Of a stretch of DNA of 64,000 nucleotides, positions 55,669 through 63,865 are shown in pieces. Below the pieces are notes generated by a model, which had not been told where the DNA came from, did no database searches, and worked only from the letters and a program-made list of their open reading frames with translations. Source of the stretch: Lawsonibacter faecis. Its GTDB lineage: Bacteria; Bacillota; Clostridia; Oscillospirales; Oscillospiraceae. Position 1 is the stretch's first letter. Each line of letters begins with the position of its first letter. Position numbers and translations under genes: made by a program. The stretch lies in NCBI RefSeq assembly GCF_014287675.1, contig NZ_JACOPQ010000014.1:46643-110642 (forward strand), given 5' to 3'.

Positions 55669-57495
55669 AAAAACAGTCTCCTACCCGTTGTGTTTACGCT
55701 GTCCGTGCTGGCGGCCTTCTCCGTGCTCCTGGCGCTCACGTACCGCTTTGACAACAAATATACCGCCGGCCCCCCCTACGGGGAGGGCGGCGTGTTCGCC
55801 TTTACCGAGGCCGATTTGGACCGCCCCCTCTTTCTCATCGACGGCTGGCTCCTGAACGGCCGGGAGGTCTTCATCGGCCAGTACTCCAATTTTTCCCACC
55901 TAAGCGGCGGGACCTCCCCCTTCGGGGAGGGGAATTACCGCCTCACCCTGCGCTACAGCGGCGCGCCCACGACCCTCCTGCTGGAGATTCCGCCCGTCTT
56001 TACGGAGTACATCCTCTATGTAGACGGCGCGGCAGCGGCTGAGACGGGCGGCGGCGGCACGGCAGTCGTCAGCGTGGGGGAGGGCGATACGGTGCTGGAG
56101 CTTCATACCGTCAACCGCTCCCACTACTACAGCGGACTCACCTATCCCCCCGCCCTGGGCACGGCGGCGGTGATGGACCGGCTCTTCTCCGTCCGCACGC
56201 TGGTCTACGCGGCGCTGTGCGCCGCGGCTCTGACGCTGGCCCTCTTCTCCCTGGTGCTGTGGGTCTCCCGGGCGCGGGACGCCCTCTTCCGCCAGTTCGG
56301 TCTGCTCTGTCTGGCCTTCGCCGTCCACTGCGCGCACCCCTTTGTGTGGAAGCTCTGGGGATACTCCAGGCTCTGGTACGCCGTGGAGGACGCCTCCTGG
56401 CTGCTGGTGCTGGCCCAGGCGGCCGCGCTGGCCGCGCTGTGCGCGGGGCTGGAGCAAAAGAGCTGGTACCGGCGGCTGCTCCGCCCGGCCACGCTCCTTC
56501 TCTGCCTCTTCTGCACAGTTTCGGTTCTGTTCATCATACCAAATGCGGGTAATTTCGTCAATTTTTATGGGGCGGTTATTGACTGTTATAAATTGGCGGT
56601 CTGGGCGTGGCTGGCCCTCTGCGCCGGGCTGGGACTGGCCCGGCGCGCGGGGTGGACGGCCTTCTTCGTCCTCGCCGCCTGCGGCGTGCTGGGGGTCAGC
56701 CTGGCGGCGGGCATCGGGGATTCCAACGCCTACGAGCCCATCTGCGGCGCCTGGCAGAACGAGTACGCGGGCTTCGCCCTGGTGCTCCTCTTCGGCGCTC
56801 TGATGGTCCGGCGCAACGGTCTTCTGCTGCGCCAGAACGCGGAGCTGCAGTCCGTGAAGCTGCAAAACCGCTTTGCCGCCGAGAGCGCCGCCCAGATGCG
56901 CGCCTCCATCACCCAGGTCCGGGGGCTCAAGCACGAGCTGCGCCACCATGTGGAGACGCTGGGGGCCCTCCACGCCGCCGGGGACGACGAGCGTCTGGGC
57001 GCCTACCTGGCCCGGCTGAGCGGCGAGACGGAAGCGCTGCCGCCCCTCTACTACGCGGAGAACTTCCTGGTCAACGCCCTTCTGGCCGGGCGGCTTGGAC
57101 CGGCCAGGGAGCGGGGCATCAGGGTGGAGTGCGCCGCGGCGGTTCCGGAGCGCCTGCCCATCGCCGACAGCGACCTGTGCATCCTGCTGACCAATCTCCT
57201 GGACAACGCCGTGGAGGCCTGCGAGCGCCTGCCCCCGGGGGCGGACCGCTTCATCTCCCTGTCCCTGGAGGTCAAGCGGGAGCTGCTGCTCATCACCTGT
57301 GTCAACTCCGCCCCGCCCCGGCCGGAGGCGGGCGCACCCTTCGCCACCGCCAAGGCAGACTCTGAGAGCCACGGGTTGGGCATTCCGGCCATGCGGCGGG
57401 TGGCGGAGCGCTGCGACGGCGCGCTGGAGCTTAGGCAGGAGGGCGGCGTATTCACCCTTCGGGCCGCCCTCCGCGTCCCTCAGCCGTCAGAATAA
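55654..57495 (+). CDS. GHKL-type sensor kinase with extracellular beta-sandwich and multiple membrane helices
   Basis: The 613-residue protein has a membrane segment (about 10-30), an extracellular domain (about 35-170) resembling 7TMR-DISM sensors, about seven helices (about 180-390), then a cytosolic coiled region with the probable phospho-histidine in LKHELRHHVETLGALH. The GHKL ATPase domain has LLTNLLDNAVEAC and SHGLGIPAMRRVAE. It starts at TTG, 8 bases after AAAGGAGG. The start overlaps the divergent surface gene by 15 bases. The LytTR regulator encoded convergently next door is the probable partner. Confidence 0.88.
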   Translation: MKKLHKNSLLPVVFTLSVLAAFSVLLALTYRFDNKYTAGPPYGEGGVFAFTEADLDRPLFLIDGWLLNGREVFIGQYSNFSHLSGGTSPFGEGNYRLTLRYSGAPTTLLLEIPPVFTEYILYVDGAAAAETGGGGTAVVSVGEGDTVLELHTVNRSHYYSGLTYPPALGTAAVMDRLFSVRTLVYAALCAAALTLALFSLVLWVSRARDALFRQFGLLCLAFAVHCAHPFVWKLWGYSRLWYAVEDASWLLVLAQAAALAALCAGLEQKSWYRRLLRPATLLLCLFCTVSVLFIIPNAGNFVNFYGAVIDCYKLAVWAWLALCAGLGLARRAGWTAFFVLAACGVLGVSLAAGIGDSNAYEPICGAWQNEYAGFALVLLFGALMVRRNGLLLRQNAELQSVKLQNRFAAESAAQMRASITQVRGLKHELRHHVETLGALHAAGDDERLGAYLARLSGETEALPPLYYAENFLVNALLAGRLGPARERGIRVECAAAVPERLPIADSDLCILLTNLLDNAVEACERLPPGADRFISLSLEVKRELLLITCVNSAPPRPEAGAPFATAKADSESHGLGIPAMRRVAERCDGALELRQEGGVFTLRAALRVPQPSE

Positions 57496-57537
57496 CCGAT
57501 GGGGCCGATTTGCCTGTGCAAATCGGCCCCATCGGTT
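57494..57537. terminator. Terminator after the second GHKL kinase
   Basis: AACCGATGGGGCCGATTTGC pairs perfectly with its complement across a 4-base loop. The remaining gap to 57671 is GC-rich and holds no gene I recognise. Confidence 0.85.
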
Positions 57538-57671
57538 TCCCGCTGTGTTTGAGCTGAGAATGCGGCCTGCGCGCCGGCACACGCGCCGGTTTGCAGCGGC
57601 GGCCCCAGTGCGGGCGCCCGTCCCGCGCCGCAGGGCATCACGCCTATTCGCCGCAGCCCGCTCCTTCCGCT

Positions 57672-58376
57672 TCATTTTAAATATGCCAGCCAGCGCTCCT
57701 GGGCCTCCTGGTAGTGCCGCATGGCGATGGGGACCTCCCCCCCGCCGCGGAGGAGGAAGCGGTATTTCTGAATTCCGCTCACATAGGCCAGATGCACCAC
57801 AAAGCTGCGGTGGCAGCGGTAAAAGCCCTCCGCCGGCAGGGTGTCCAGCGCTGCGCTCAGCGTCCCGGCGCAGGAGAGGCTTCTGTCCCCGCAGTGGACC
57901 ACCAGCTCCCGCCGGAAGACCTCGATGTAACGGATGTCCCCCTGGGGGGCGGTTATTTTTCCGCCCTCCAGAGCGTCCAGCACCAGGGAGGGCAGCTTCT
58001 GCCGCCGCTCCAGACAGCGCTCCAGCACCGGGCCCAGCTTCTCCCGGGTGAGGGGTTTGAGCAGGTAGCTCACCGGGTAGCTGCGGTAGCCCGCCAGGGC
58101 GTACTCCGGGCTGCTGGTGATGAACACCAGGTCGGTCTCGTCCCCGGCCTCGCGCAGGGCCTCGGCCAGTTCAATGCCGTCCTGCCCGTCCATCATAATA
58201 TCCAGCAGAATGAGGTCCCAGGCGGCGCCCCGCTCCCGCGCCGCCGACAGCGCCGCCGGAGTGCGGAAACGCTGGAGCTCGTACGCCACGCCGCGCTCCT
58301 TCAGGAGTGAGGCGGCCACCGCCACCGCATCGGCCAGATCCTGCTCCACATCGTCGCACACCGCAAGATGATACAC
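57672..58376 (-). CDS. LytTR-family response regulator
   Basis: The 234-residue protein has a receiver domain (AVCDDVEQDLADAV; phospho-acceptor in LILLDIMMDGQDGIE; LLKPLTREKLG) and a LytTR domain (about residues 130-232, IRYIEVFRRELVVHCG and GFYRCHRSFVVHLAYV). It begins with GTG after GAGGGG. It is convergent with its probable kinase and divergent from the MBOAT cassette, 149 bases away, so that cassette is its most obvious target. Confidence 0.9.
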   Translation of the reverse strand: MYHLAVCDDVEQDLADAVAVAASLLKERGVAYELQRFRTPAALSAARERGAAWDLILLDIMMDGQDGIELAEALREAGDETDLVFITSSPEYALAGYRSYPVSYLLKPLTREKLGPVLERCLERRQKLPSLVLDALEGGKITAPQGDIRYIEVFRRELVVHCGDRSLSCAGTLSAALDTLPAEGFYRCHRSFVVHLAYVSGIQKYRFLLRGGGEVPIAMRHYQEAQERWLAYLK

Positions 58377-58447
58377 AGCCCCTCGCCTCCCCGCATGTTT
58401 CGCTCATTTTACCACAGGGGGACCGCCGGCTTCAAGGGGCATATTTC

Positions 58448-58476
58448 TTGCAATACCCCGGGCTCTTTATTATAAT
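58448..58476 (+). promoter_or_regulatory. Sigma-A promoter of the MBOAT/LRR-SGNH cassette
   Basis: TTGCAA and TATAAT with a 17-base spacer. A start near 58483 gives a leader of about 43 bases and supports the ATG at 58526 for the first gene. Confidence 0.82.
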
Positions 58477-58525
58477 GGAGCTAAATTTTTATATCCCGTA
58501 TATGCAGGAAAGGAGCGCGCCGAGG

Positions 58526-60319
58526 ATGCAGCACGAGCGGTTTCCCTTTCAGAGCCTCCCCTTTCTGTTCTGCCTGCTGTGCCTGTGCGCCTGCTCCGCC
58601 GTGCCGGAGCAGGGTGCCAGGCTGTGCAGCGTGGTTCTGGAGGAGGGCGAGGGCTTCACCTGCGCCGACTACACCCAGTCCGTCTCCCGTGGAGGCGACG
58701 CCGTCTTCTACCTGAATTGCGCCGACGGCTACGAAATCGTCGGCGCCGACTACGAAAACGCCGCTCTGGCTCCCGGCCAGGGCGGCGGCGTCCTGCTGAC
58801 CGTGCCCGCGGTACGCTACTCCACCGTCGTCTCCCTGACCGTGGAGAAGAGCGACGCCCGCCTGCTCTACGAACCCAACGACGGCTCGGGCCGCGCCCCC
58901 GTCCCGGTGCCGGTGACGCCCTCCCACCTGCGCTGGAACACCGCCACGGACCTTTTTGATCGGGAGGGGCACACCCAATTGGGCTGGAACACCCGCCCTG
59001 ACGGCTCCGGCACCGCCGTGGGCCTGGGCAGCCGGGCGGCGCCGGAGGAGGGCACGACGCTCTACGCCCAGTGGAGCCGGTGGTCCCCGTCCGGGCTGTT
59101 CCGGTGGGAGGCGGGGCAGGACGGCGCAGTCATCACCGGATACTGCGGGGATGAGGCCGTCGTCACCGTCCCCGGCGAGCTGGGCGGTCTGCCCGTACGT
59201 GTCGTCGCGGCGGGCGCCTTTCAGGAAGCCGGGTGCGATACCGTCATCCTGCCCGACACCGTGGACACCGTTGAGGACGGGGCGTTCTCCGACGCCGCGC
59301 TCTCCACGCTCTATCTCTTTGATAATATCCGGCACATCGGCAACAGCGCCTTCTCCGGCTGCGGGAATCTGGCCACGCTCCATCTGAACGCGGCGGAGCG
59401 GCCGGTCTACAGCGGTACCTATTACGACACCTTTCAGGACAAATTCGACCGCCTGCTCTCGCTGAAGAGCCGGAGGAAAATCGTCCTCTTTTCCGGCTCG
59501 TCAACCCGCTTCGGCTTTGACTGCGCCGCGCTGGACGCGGCCTTCCCGGACTATGAAATCGTCAACATGGGGGTCTTCGCCTACACCAACGCCCTGCCCC
59601 AGATGGAGCTGATCCTCCCGTGCATGCAGCCGGGGGATATTCTGCTCCACTGTCCTGAATTCGACGCGGCCAAGCGGCAATTCTGCACCACCACCGATTT
59701 GGACGAGCACTTCTACAGCATGATGGAATCCAATTACGACACCCTGGCTCTGCTCGACCTGCGGCGCTGTACCAACGTCTTCGGCGCCCTGGAGCGCTAT
59801 CTGACCATCCGGGACGGTATGACCAAAAAGAGCTACGCCCTGTCCCCGGCGGATTTTGACGAGGACGGCTATCCCGTGGACAGTCCCAGCTACAACGCCT
59901 ATGGGGACTATGTGGTCTACCGGCCCAACGCCGACTCCGAGACGCCTGTCTACGGCCTGCCCGTGGAGTATACGGCGGCTGCGTTCCCGAAGGAGCGGTA
60001 TATCGACCCCTTGAACCGGATGTACGACAGGTTCGCACAGCGGGGCGTGAGGGTGTACTTCTCCTACGCTCCCCGGAACGCCCTGGCGGTCTCCGAGGAC
60101 AGCACGCCCCAGGCGCGCGCCGGCCTGGACGCCTGCCTGAGAGAGGCCCTCCATGCGCCGGTGATCTCCGCGCTGGAGGACTCGCTCTGGAGCGGCGTCT
60201 ACCTCTACGGCACGGACAACCACCTCTCCACGGAGGGGGCCACGCTCCACACCCGGCGGATCATACCGCTGCTCAGGGCCCAGATGGAAAAGGACGGATT
60301 GGTGGGATATGATGGCTGA
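58526..60319 (+). CDS. Lipoprotein combining InlB-type, BspA leucine-rich and SGNH-like domains
   Basis: The 597-residue protein has a lipoprotein signal (LCLCACS). An InlB/Listeria-Bacteroides-like repeat lies at about residues 110-180 (LGWNTRPDGSGTAVG...LYAQW), and BspA-type leucine-rich repeats (LRR_5) at about 185-295 (VVAAGAFQEAG, VEDGAFSDAALSTLYL, IGNSAFSGCGNLATLHL). A C-terminal SGNH-like domain (about 315-595) starts IVLFSGSSTRFG and ends with TDNHLSTEGATLH. SGNH domains partnered with MBOAT proteins transfer acyl groups to surface polymers. AAGGAG precedes the start. It is first in a four-gene cassette. Confidence 0.82.
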   Translation: MQHERFPFQSLPFLFCLLCLCACSAVPEQGARLCSVVLEEGEGFTCADYTQSVSRGGDAVFYLNCADGYEIVGADYENAALAPGQGGGVLLTVPAVRYSTVVSLTVEKSDARLLYEPNDGSGRAPVPVPVTPSHLRWNTATDLFDREGHTQLGWNTRPDGSGTAVGLGSRAAPEEGTTLYAQWSRWSPSGLFRWEAGQDGAVITGYCGDEAVVTVPGELGGLPVRVVAAGAFQEAGCDTVILPDTVDTVEDGAFSDAALSTLYLFDNIRHIGNSAFSGCGNLATLHLNAAERPVYSGTYYDTFQDKFDRLLSLKSRRKIVLFSGSSTRFGFDCAALDAAFPDYEIVNMGVFAYTNALPQMELILPCMQPGDILLHCPEFDAAKRQFCTTTDLDEHFYSMMESNYDTLALLDLRRCTNVFGALERYLTIRDGMTKKSYALSPADFDEDGYPVDSPSYNAYGDYVVYRPNADSETPVYGLPVEYTAAAFPKERYIDPLNRMYDRFAQRGVRVYFSYAPRNALAVSEDSTPQARAGLDACLREALHAPVISALEDSLWSGVYLYGTDNHLSTEGATLHTRRIIPLLRAQMEKDGLVGYDG

Positions 60320-60566
60320 TATACTGCTCTCACCGGCGCTCCAGTGGGCGCTGATCGCCGGCGCGCTCCTCTTTGCCGGGCTGGCGGCATTTGGAAGGAC
60401 GCGGCCGCTGCACTGGGCCCTTCCGGCAGGCCTGTGCACGGCCGCCGCCGTTCTGGACGCGCTGGCCCGGGGCAAAACCCTGGAGCAGGCGCTGACCGTG
60501 GTGCTGGCGGTCGCCGCAGTCTCTCTTATCGGACTGACGCGCGGAGAGGGGGGCCGCGGGGCATGA
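60309..60566 (+). CDS. Small hydrophobic membrane protein of the MBOAT cassette
   Basis: The 85-residue protein has three predicted membrane helices (about residues 7-25, 31-50 and 60-76) and no family I recognise. It overlaps the upstream gene by 11 bases and the MBOAT gene by 4 (ATGA), so it is clearly part of the cassette. A structural or regulatory subunit of the acyltransferase complex is a guess from position only. ATG at 60312 is an equally good start. Confidence 0.68.
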   Translation: MMADILLSPALQWALIAGALLFAGLAAFGRTRPLHWALPAGLCTAAAVLDALARGKTLEQALTVVLAVAAVSLIGLTRGEGGRGA

Positions 60567-61945
60567 GCTTTCAAACGCTGGAATTTCTGTTGTTTTTCCC
60601 GGCGGTGTTTCTCCTCCACTGGAGTCTCCCCCACCGCTTCCGCTGGCCGCTGCTGCTGCTCGCCAGCTGGCTCTTCTACTTCTGGTGGGCGCCCTGGGCC
60701 GGGCTGCTGCTGGTGGGCACGACCCTGGTCTCCTGGCTGTGCGCACTGGGCGTCCACGGGCAGAGGGGCCGGGTGCGGCGGTTCTGTCTGCTCACGGCCC
60801 TGGCGGTGCCTCTGGGCTGCCTGGCGCTCTTCAAATACGCCGGTTTCTTTGCCTCCATCGCAGGCGCACAGCTTTCCCTTCGGCTCATTCTCCCGGTGGG
60901 TATCTCCTTCTATACCTTTCAGACCCTCTCCTACGTGCTGGACGTATACCGGGGGAAAACCGAGCCCGAGCGGCATTTCGGCTACTACGCCCTCTTTGTC
61001 TCATTTTTTCCCCAGCTGGTTGCGGGCCCCATCGAGCGGCCGGAGCATCTGCTGCCTCAGCTGCGCCGGGAACGGCGGTTCTCTGTCCGTGACCTGTCCT
61101 CCGGCGGCTGGCTGCTCCTGACCGGTTACTTCAAAAAGCTGGTCGTCGCGGATCTTCTGGCTCCGCTGGTGGACCGCGTCTACGCAGGCCCCGGGGCCGC
61201 CCTGGGCCCGCAGATCGCCGCGGCCACGGTTCTGTTCGGCATTCAAATCTACTGTGATTTCTCCGGTTACACGGACATTGCGCGGGGCGCCGCAAAGCTC
61301 CTGGGCATCGACCTCATGGAGAATTTCCACGCGCCCTATTCCGCCCGGACCATCCGGGACTTCTGGCGGCGCTGGCACATCAGCCTGACGAGCTGGTTCA
61401 CCGACTATGTCTACATCCCCCTGGGGGGAAGCCGCCGGGGCACGGCCCGTCGCTGCCTGAATATTATGGCGGTCTTCCTTCTGAGCGGCCTGTGGCACGG
61501 CGCGGACTGGACCTTTGTCCTCTGGGGCGGCGTCCACGGACTCTACCAAATCGGCGGTATCCTGTATGAGCGCTGCTGTCCCGCGCGGCTCCCGGACGGG
61601 CGGTGGACGGCGGCCCTGCAGCGGCTGCGGACCTTCGCGCTGGTCACCTTTGCGTGGGTCTTCTTCCGGGCGGAGACCGTGGCGGACGCTCTGACCCTCC
61701 TCTCCCGCCTGGGGACCGGGTGGACGACCCTCCCGGCGCTGCTGGGCGCCGCCGCGCCCGCCCTGCTGCCGCCCCTGCTGATGCTGGTGTGCCTCTCCCG
61801 CCTGGACCGCCTGCCGCCCGGGACACAGGGGCGGGACGCAGCCAGGGATATGACCGTTTTCTCCTGCCTTTTGGCCATCGGCCTGGGCTGGTGGATCTCC
61901 CTGGCCTCCAGCGGTACAAACGCCTTCATCTATTTTCAATTTTAG
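60563..61945 (+). CDS. MBOAT-family membrane O-acyltransferase (AlgI/DltB/PatA type)
   Basis: The 460-residue protein has about ten membrane helices and the AlgI-type blocks: GISFYTFQTLSYVLDVYRG, FVSFFPQLVAGPIERP, YCDFSGYTDIARGAAKLLG, NFHAPYSARTIRDFWRRWH and the catalytic-histidine motif SGLWHGADWTFVLWGGVHG near residue 311. It would take an acyl group from a cytosolic donor and pass it across the membrane to a secreted transferase. The two flanking SGNH-like proteins are natural partners. Confidence 0.95.
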   Translation: MSFQTLEFLLFFPAVFLLHWSLPHRFRWPLLLLASWLFYFWWAPWAGLLLVGTTLVSWLCALGVHGQRGRVRRFCLLTALAVPLGCLALFKYAGFFASIAGAQLSLRLILPVGISFYTFQTLSYVLDVYRGKTEPERHFGYYALFVSFFPQLVAGPIERPEHLLPQLRRERRFSVRDLSSGGWLLLTGYFKKLVVADLLAPLVDRVYAGPGAALGPQIAAATVLFGIQIYCDFSGYTDIARGAAKLLGIDLMENFHAPYSARTIRDFWRRWHISLTSWFTDYVYIPLGGSRRGTARRCLNIMAVFLLSGLWHGADWTFVLWGGVHGLYQIGGILYERCCPARLPDGRWTAALQRLRTFALVTFAWVFFRAETVADALTLLSRLGTGWTTLPALLGAAAPALLPPLLMLVCLSRLDRLPPGTQGRDAARDMTVFSCLLAIGLGWWISLASSGTNAFIYFQF

Positions 61946-61955
61946 GCCGGTGAGT

Positions 61956-63374
61956 ATGAAAAAGAGAGTTTTAACCGTTGTCACCGCCGCGCTGCTGCTG
62001 CTGTCCATCCCCGCCGTGCTGCTGGGGTGGGGCTTTCTCCTGCCCCCACAGTACGGCGACACCTTCCTGGGGGAGCTGAAATACAAGGTTCAGTATCTGG
62101 AGGAGGCCCAGGGGCCGCGCATCGTCCTCGTGGGCGGCAGCGGCGTTGCCTTCGGGGTGGACAGTGCGCTGATGGAGCGGGAGCTGCCCGACTACACCGT
62201 AGTAAACTTCGGTATGTACGCCGCGCTGGGGACCACGGTGATGCTGGACCTGTCGGAGGACCTCATCCGCCCGGGCGACATTGTGATTCTCATCCCCGAG
62301 CAGCAGGAACAGACCCTTTCGGACTTCTTCGACCCCGCGGTCATGTGGCAGGCCCTGGACGGGGCCTTTCCCCTGCTGGGCAGGCTGCCTGGGACGTACC
62401 GGTCCGCTCTGGCGGGGCAGTTTCCCTATTTTGCGGCGCAGAAATACGCGGACCTTCTGCAGGGCCGGACCCCCCGGCCCCGGGGGGTATACAGCCGCGC
62501 CTCCTTCAACGCCGCCGGGGATGTGGTCTCCGGTCTGTGCTCGCGCAATATCATGTCCGGCGGATACGACCCCAACACCCCCATCCGCTTCGACAGCGCG
62601 CTGGTCACAGATGCTTTCCTGACGCGGGTCAACGCCTACGCCCGGTCCGTGGAGGAGCGGGGTGCGACGATGTGGTACGCCTTCTGTCCCATGAACGCCG
62701 CGGCTGTGGTAGGAGACGCGGGGCCGGATGAATTTTACGACGCGCTGCAGGCAGCCCTTCGCTTTCCCGTCATCGGGGACCCGAATCAGAGCATCCTGGA
62801 GTCCGGCTGGTTTTACGACACCAATTTTCATCTCAACGCCAGCGGTAAAATCGTGTATACCCGGCTTTTGGTCCGAAACATCAAGGCAGTGCTGGGTGAC
62901 AGCAGCCCCACGGAAATTGCGCTCCCCCGGCAGCCGGCGCCGGCCGGCGCCGATACCTGGAGCGGGGACGACCGTGACGCGGACTGCTTCCTGTACCGTG
63001 AGGCGGACGGGCTTCTCACGGTGGTGGGCCTCTCGGCGGGGGGGCTGGCGCGGGAAGCGCTGACCGTCCCCTCGGCGTGGAACGGCCTCCCCGTCACCGC
63101 TATCGGCGGCGGGGCCTTTGCCGGCGGGGCCCGTCTGCGCGAGGTAGTCGTTCAGCAGAATATCACCCAGATCGCAGACGGAGCCTTCTCCGGCTGCCCC
63201 GCCCTGGATCGGATTCGCATACGGACCGGCTCCCCCGCCGGGTGCCGGGTCGGGCAGGGCCTCCTGGAGGGGACCGATGCGGCGGTCTATGTGCCCGCGG
63301 ATGCCCTATCCGACTACCGGACCGACTATTTCTGGTCCGTCTGGGGGCAGAGGGTTCTGCCGGACGCACCCTGA
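61956..63374 (+). CDS. Membrane-anchored SGNH-like protein with C-terminal BspA leucine-rich repeats
   Basis: The 472-residue protein has an N-terminal anchor (about residues 6-28) and an extracellular SGNH-like domain (about 45-320), with IVLVGGSGVAFGVD at the nucleophile position and DTNFHLNASG as the Asp...His block. Two or more LRR_5 repeats follow (about 370-450, IGGGAFAGGARL and IADGAFSGCPALDRI). The domain order is the reverse of the first cassette gene. I chose ATG 61956; GTG at 61950 is possible. With the MBOAT protein it probably acylates a surface polymer. Confidence 0.82.
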   Translation: MKKRVLTVVTAALLLLSIPAVLLGWGFLLPPQYGDTFLGELKYKVQYLEEAQGPRIVLVGGSGVAFGVDSALMERELPDYTVVNFGMYAALGTTVMLDLSEDLIRPGDIVILIPEQQEQTLSDFFDPAVMWQALDGAFPLLGRLPGTYRSALAGQFPYFAAQKYADLLQGRTPRPRGVYSRASFNAAGDVVSGLCSRNIMSGGYDPNTPIRFDSALVTDAFLTRVNAYARSVEERGATMWYAFCPMNAAAVVGDAGPDEFYDALQAALRFPVIGDPNQSILESGWFYDTNFHLNASGKIVYTRLLVRNIKAVLGDSSPTEIALPRQPAPAGADTWSGDDRDADCFLYREADGLLTVVGLSAGGLAREALTVPSAWNGLPVTAIGGGAFAGGARLREVVVQQNITQIADGAFSGCPALDRIRIRTGSPAGCRVGQGLLEGTDAAVYVPADALSDYRTDYFWSVWGQRVLPDAP

Positions 63375-63473
63375 AGCGGGGATGAGCCGGCAAGTCGGGA
63401 TGCTACGGATTTCCAGCGGGAATCGTATCAGCCCTGCCGCTCTTTTGCCGCGTCCGGCGCTCCAGCCGTCAAA

Positions 63474-63506
63474 AAGGCCGCGTATCGAATTTCGATACGC
63501 GGCCTT
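63474..63506 (+). terminator. Terminator after the MBOAT cassette
   Basis: AAGGCCGCGTATCGAA pairs perfectly with its complement with a 1-base centre, and is preceded by a run of A. The T-tract on the plus strand is short. Confidence 0.65.
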
Positions 63507-63508
63507 AG

Positions 63509-63598
63509 CCTGTCAAAGAAGCCCCTCGTGGCTTCTTTGACGGCAGGCTGTATGGCGGATGAGGCTCGATTTCCAGGGAAAAAGCCGCCCCATCCGCC
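63509..63598 (-). repeat. Dispersed structured intergenic repeat, copy B (inverted)
   Basis: Reverse complement of this stretch matches 39889-39978 at about 75 of 90 positions. GTCAAAGAAGCC pairs with GGCTTCTTTGAC, and GGCGGATGAGGC with GCCCCATCCGCC, giving two adjacent hairpins. The paired arms are better preserved in this copy. The rest of the gap 63599-63865 carries the promoter and operators of the next gene. Confidence 0.78.
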
Positions 63599-63745
63599 AT
63601 AAGAAGCGTCATTTCTCACGCGCATGTAATTGGACGGTTTTATCCCTGACTGAGGGCAGTCCATCCCATCAGTACTGGTGTGTGCATCGGCACTTTGTAT
63701 AAAAATTCACAAACCGCTTTGCCGCTTTTAGACAAAATTCGACAT

Positions 63746-63773
63746 TTGACGACATTTCATCTTGTATTATAAA
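63746..63773 (+). promoter_or_regulatory. Promoter of the terminal lipoprotein gene
   Basis: TTGACG and TATAAA with a 16-base spacer, about 90 bases before the TTG start. Confidence 0.55.
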
Positions 63774-63805
63774 TAACCGCGCAGTAAAATAATAGTATAG
63801 ATTAC

Positions 63806-63833
63806 TGGAAACGTTTCCAATGAAACGTTTCCA
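63806..63833. promoter_or_regulatory. Tandem LacI/CcpA-type operators
   Basis: TGGAAACGTTTCCA (63806-63819) is a perfect palindrome of the LacI/GalR and cre class. TGAAACGTTTCCA follows at once (63821-63833). They lie about 30-60 bases downstream of the -10 box, where binding would block transcription of the lipoprotein gene. Confidence 0.75.
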
Positions 63834-63865
63834 GTAATCTGCAATCTAACGTAGGGGGAATTAAA

